In this document: positions 6,498-9,198 of the stretch, one piece after another
Position numbering within the stretch: position 1 is the first letter of the stretch
How the letters are laid out: each line of letters opens with the position of its first letter
Source: JAZDJJ01 sp043804035
GTDB lineage: Bacteria > Bacteroidota > Bacteroidia > Palsa-948
Reading direction: 5' to 3'
Assembly (NCBI GenBank): GCA_043804035.1
Contig: JAZDJJ010000127.1
Span: forward strand, 1 to 9,198
DNA length: 9,198 bases
Program-made: the position numbers and the translations under genes
Notes under the pieces: model-generated
Told to the model about the DNA's origin: nothing
Database searches by the model: none
The model's input: the letters and a program-made list of their open reading frames with translations, nothing else

Positions 6498-9198
6498 ATG
6501 ACAACAGAAGAAATTAAATCTGAAATAAAAGATTCGCTTAAAGCATTTGCCAGTGGAAACTTCACTGCAAATGCTTTGAAGTTTTTTCAAACATTAGATT
6601 ATGTAACGGAACGCCAATCTCCTTTGCTCAACCCAACTTTCAAAGAATTTCAAGAAACTTATATTGACGGAAAGAAGTTTGACAAAACAAAAGCGAAAGC
6701 AAGCGAATGGAAATATGTTGACTTGCTTTTTCAGTTATCAAAAGAAGAAGTGCTGAAACAAACTTCTTTATTTGACACAAAGAAAGTTGACAGCACCGTA
6801 ATTGAAACCTATTTATTCTTTGCTATTGAACTAAGCAAAGAGCAATACAGCCGAACAGAACTTTCACTCATTACCCGTGAAGTGAACCGCTTGTTCCCAA
6901 TGCCTGCAATGATTCTGTTCAAGCACGGCAACACACTTACATTATCTGTTATCAACCGCAGGTTGCACAAGAAAGACGAAAGCAAAGATGTGTTGGAGAA
7001 AGTAACACAGATAAAAGACATCAACATTGCAGAGCCACACAGAGCACACATTGAAATAATGTTTGACCTTTCGTTTAACGAACTGAAAACAAAACATCAA
7101 TTCACAAACTTTGTTGAGTTGCACAACGCATGGCAACTAACTCTTGATACAAAAGAACTCAACAAGAAATTTTTTAACGAGTTGGCGAACTGGTATTTCT
7201 GGGCAACACAAAAAGTTGTGTTTCCTGATTATGCTGAAAAAGACAAAGACCTTCGCAATGCAACAGGAGTAATCCGTTTGATTACACGACTGATGTTTGT
7301 TTGGTTTCTGAAAGAAAAAAATTTAGTGCCTGATGATTTGTTTGAAGAAAAGAAACTGAAACCACTTCTGAAATATTCCGACAAGAACAAAAGCACATAC
7401 TACAAAGCCATTCTTCAAAATTTATTTTTCGCAACGCTGAATACGGAAATGGGAAACCGTAGGTTCAGAATAAAAAGCAAAGATGAAAAGCAAAGAGATG
7501 GACATCATTTCATTCATAATGTTTTCCGCTATGAAGATGAATTTGTAAAACCAAAAGAAACTTTGGAAAAATATTTTGCCAACATTCCTTTTCTTAATGG
7601 AGGTTTGTTTGAATGTTTGGATGCGGAGATTGAAAAGCCGAATAACCAAAAAGATAAAATCAGAATTGATGGTTTCAGCGACAGAGATGATAATGTTTTG
7701 AAAGTGCCGGATGAAATTTTCTTTTCAGCAAAAGAAAAAATAATTGACCTAAGTGAAGTTTACGGAACACCGAAAAAAAGCAAAGAAAAAGTTCGTGGCT
7801 TGTTTGATATTCTAAGCAGTTACAAATTCACCATTGCAGAGAATACACCCATTGAAGAAGAAGTTGCACTTGACCCCGAACTCTTAGGAAAGGTTTTTGA
7901 AAATCTTTTAGCAAACTACAATCCTGAAACACAAACCACAGCACGAAAACAAACAGGAAGTTTTTACACTCCCCGTGAAATCGTGAACTACATGGTTGAT
8001 GAAAGTTTGATTGCTTATTTGAAACAGCAATTGAACGACAACGAAAAGACAGAAACAAAACTTCGTGATTTACTTTCTTATTCTGAAAGCGAAGTGCAGT
8101 TTTCAATTACTGAAAAAGAAAAACTCATTCATGCAATTGACACAATAAAAATTATTGACCCTGCTTGCGGAAGCGGTGCGTTCCCTATGGGAATCTTGCA
8201 CAAGTTGGTGCATACGCTACATAAACTTGACCCGAAAAATGAATTGTGGAAGCAACGGCAACTTGATAAAGCACACAGCATTGATGATGCACCAAGCCGT
8301 GAAGCAGCAACAGAAACAATTGAAGAAGCATTTGAAAATAACGAACTGGATTACGGGAGAAAATTATATCTAATTGAGAATTGTATTTACGGAGTGGACA
8401 TACAACCTATTGCCGTTCAGATTTCAAAACTTCGTTTTTTCATTTCACTTATTGTTGAACAAAGAACAAATCCGAAGAAAGAAAATCTTGGAGTAAGACC
8501 ATTGCCAAACCTTGAAACAAAATTTGTTGCTGCAAATACTTTGATTGAATTGGAAAAAGAAAATGCAAACTTGTTTACAAATCCAGAAATAGATAAGAAG
8601 AAAGAACAACTGAAAAAAATAAGACACGAATACTTTGAAGCACGAACACCAAAGCGAAAAGAAAATTGTAGAATAAAAGACAAGCAATTGAGAGATGAAC
8701 TTGCAGATTTATTAATAAACAACCACGACCTGCAACCTGCAACCGCCAAGAAAGTTGCTGCATGGAATCCTTACGACCAAAATGCTTCAGCAACTTTCTT
8801 TGATATGGAATGGATGTTTGGTTTGAAAGATGGATTTGATGTTGTGATTGGAAACCCACCTTATGTTTTTTCAAGAGAAACTCTTTCAGTAGAAGAAAAA
8901 GCAACTTACAAAGCATTATACTCATTAATTCAATTCAAAATTAATTTATACATCTTATTTATTGAAAGAGGTTACAAGCTTCTGAGAGAAAAATCAGGTT
9001 GCTTATTTTTTATAACACCGAATAATTGGTTGACATTAAATACAAATTCCGATTTAAGAAAATTTCTGTTGTCAGACACTGGAGACATTCATGTTTTACA
9101 GAACTATGCAAATGTTTTTGAAAGTGCGAGTGTTGACACTGTTATTGTCGGGTTCAAAAAAACTGGTAATTCTACTTTGACCTATCTTGAATGGGTAG
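6498..9198 (+). CDS. Eco57I/type IIG-like adenine-N6 DNA methyltransferase, 3' end beyond window
   Basis: The reading frame stays open for 900 codons and runs off the right edge (the last base is the first of a codon). Residues about 480 onward form an N6-adenine methyltransferase of the Eco57I/type IIG class: QTGSFYTP (485-492) before the SAM-binding motif DPACGSGAF (554-562), YGVD with D634 as the likely SAM-ribose ligand, and the catalytic NPPY (786-789), followed by an FFITPNNW segment (837-844). A long insertion separates motif I from NPPY, as is common in this class. The N-terminal 480 residues contain a mixed alpha/beta region and helices (for example around 222-240) but no PD-(D/E)XK site that I can recognise. 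A target-recognition domain should lie in the missing C-terminus. It modifies DNA to protect or mark the host, probably partnering the PLD-helicase two genes upstream. The ATG lies 4 bp after the dinD stop. Confidence 0.92.
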   Translation, partial: MTTEEIKSEIKDSLKAFASGNFTANALKFFQTLDYVTERQSPLLNPTFKEFQETYIDGKKFDKTKAKASEWKYVDLLFQLSKEEVLKQTSLFDTKKVDSTVIETYLFFAIELSKEQYSRTELSLITREVNRLFPMPAMILFKHGNTLTLSVINRRLHKKDESKDVLEKVTQIKDINIAEPHRAHIEIMFDLSFNELKTKHQFTNFVELHNAWQLTLDTKELNKKFFNELANWYFWATQKVVFPDYAEKDKDLRNATGVIRLITRLMFVWFLKEKNLVPDDLFEEKKLKPLLKYSDKNKSTYYKAILQNLFFATLNTEMGNRRFRIKSKDEKQRDGHHFIHNVFRYEDEFVKPKETLEKYFANIPFLNGGLFECLDAEIEKPNNQKDKIRIDGFSDRDDNVLKVPDEIFFSAKEKIIDLSEVYGTPKKSKEKVRGLFDILSSYKFTIAENTPIEEEVALDPELLGKVFENLLANYNPETQTTARKQTGSFYTPREIVNYMVDESLIAYLKQQLNDNEKTETKLRDLLSYSESEVQFSITEKEKLIHAIDTIKIIDPACGSGAFPMGILHKLVHTLHKLDPKNELWKQRQLDKAHSIDDAPSREAATETIEEAFENNELDYGRKLYLIENCIYGVDIQPIAVQISKLRFFISLIVEQRTNPKKENLGVRPLPNLETKFVAANTLIELEKENANLFTNPEIDKKKEQLKKIRHEYFEARTPKRKENCRIKDKQLRDELADLLINNHDLQPATAKKVAAWNPYDQNASATFFDMEWMFGLKDGFDVVIGNPPYVFSRETLSVEEKATYKALYSLIQFKINLYILFIERGYKLLREKSGCLFFITPNNWLTLNTNSDLRKFLLSDTGDIHVLQNYANVFESASVDTVIVGFKKTGNSTLTYLEWV
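6537..6587 (+). promoter_or_regulatory. Long stem-loop plus T-run inside the methyltransferase 5' coding region, possible attenuator
   Basis: AAAGCATTTGC (6540-6550) pairs perfectly with GCAAATGCTTT (6567-6577). After one bulged C, AGTG (6552-6555) pairs with CACT (6563-6566). CTT (6537-6539) also pairs with AAG (6579-6581) around one bulged G. This gives up to 18 pairs in 45 nt. Six Ts (6582-6587) follow directly, the layout of an intrinsic terminator. TTTGAA (6575-6580) with TTCAAA (6586-6591) forms a smaller hairpin that would compete for the same arm. The element begins about 40 nt inside the gene (codons 14-30). It may limit methyltransferase mRNA or translation, or be a chance product of coding constraints. 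Confidence 0.4.

Noticed and set aside
8155..8373. 72-codon + strand frame
   Set aside because: It is out of frame within the methyltransferase gene and overlaps motif I (DPACGSGAF) read in the correct frame. It shows no independent start context.
9196..9198. TAG at the very end of the window, looking like a stop for the last gene
   Set aside because: It is in a different frame. The methyltransferase reads TGG GTA G at 9192-9198, so the gene is open at the edge and truncated by the window, not terminated.
2245..9198. Assignment to DISARM or BREX
   Set aside because: In DISARM the PLD protein (DrmC) is separate and accompanied by DUF1998-type genes. BREX needs PglZ and BrxC. None is visible here, though genes beyond the right edge could change this.
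1..9198. tRNA, rRNA, CRISPR arrays, insertion sequences, integrases or att sites
   Set aside because: I looked on both strands for cloverleaf-type arms, regularly spaced repeats, transposase motifs and terminal inverted repeats and found none that I could support.

Overview
This is an AT-rich bacterial window, most likely from a Bacteroidota (Bacteroidetes) genome. The starts lack Shine-Dalgarno sequences and instead sit in A/T-rich leaders. The gene content fits that phylum, but no rRNA or other phylogenetic marker is present, so the assignment is an inference. All coding is on the + strand, and no stretch of more than 300 bases lacks a gene.

Region 1 (1-2097) is housekeeping. It holds the last codons of hypD, then complete hypE and hypA. 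These encode maturation factors for the NiFe(CN)2CO centre of [NiFe] hydrogenases: HypD/HypE build and deliver cyanide to iron, and HypA delivers nickel. hypE and hypA are separated by one base. A complete folK (folate biosynthesis, HPPK) follows 44 bp downstream. A 152-bp gap between hypD and hypE holds a hairpin over the hypD stop and a degenerate heptamer repeat.

Region 2 (2098-2244) is a 147-bp gap. It holds a 9-bp perfect stem just after folK, then a nested set of inverted and direct repeats. I read it as the boundary and control region of the next operon.

Region 3 (2245-9198, running off the end) is a compact three-gene accessory operon with 10-bp and 4-bp gaps. It contains (a) a 1130-residue protein with an N-terminal phospholipase D (HKD)-type nuclease domain fused to an SF2/SNF2-type helicase-translocase, (b) a DinD-family protein, and (c) a large Eco57I/type IIG-like adenine-N6 DNA methyltransferase, truncated by the window after 900 codons. 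The simplest model is a split restriction-modification or related anti-phage system. In it the PLD-helicase supplies translocation and cutting, the third gene supplies methylation and probably target recognition (in its unseen C-terminus), and DinD is an accessory or a modulator of RecA/DNA-damage processes. The set does not match the gene content of BREX, DISARM or classical type I/III R-M as far as the window shows. Two further points stand out: a strong hairpin followed by six Ts about 40 nt inside the methyltransferase gene, and an abrupt change of Asp codon use inside the helicase gene.
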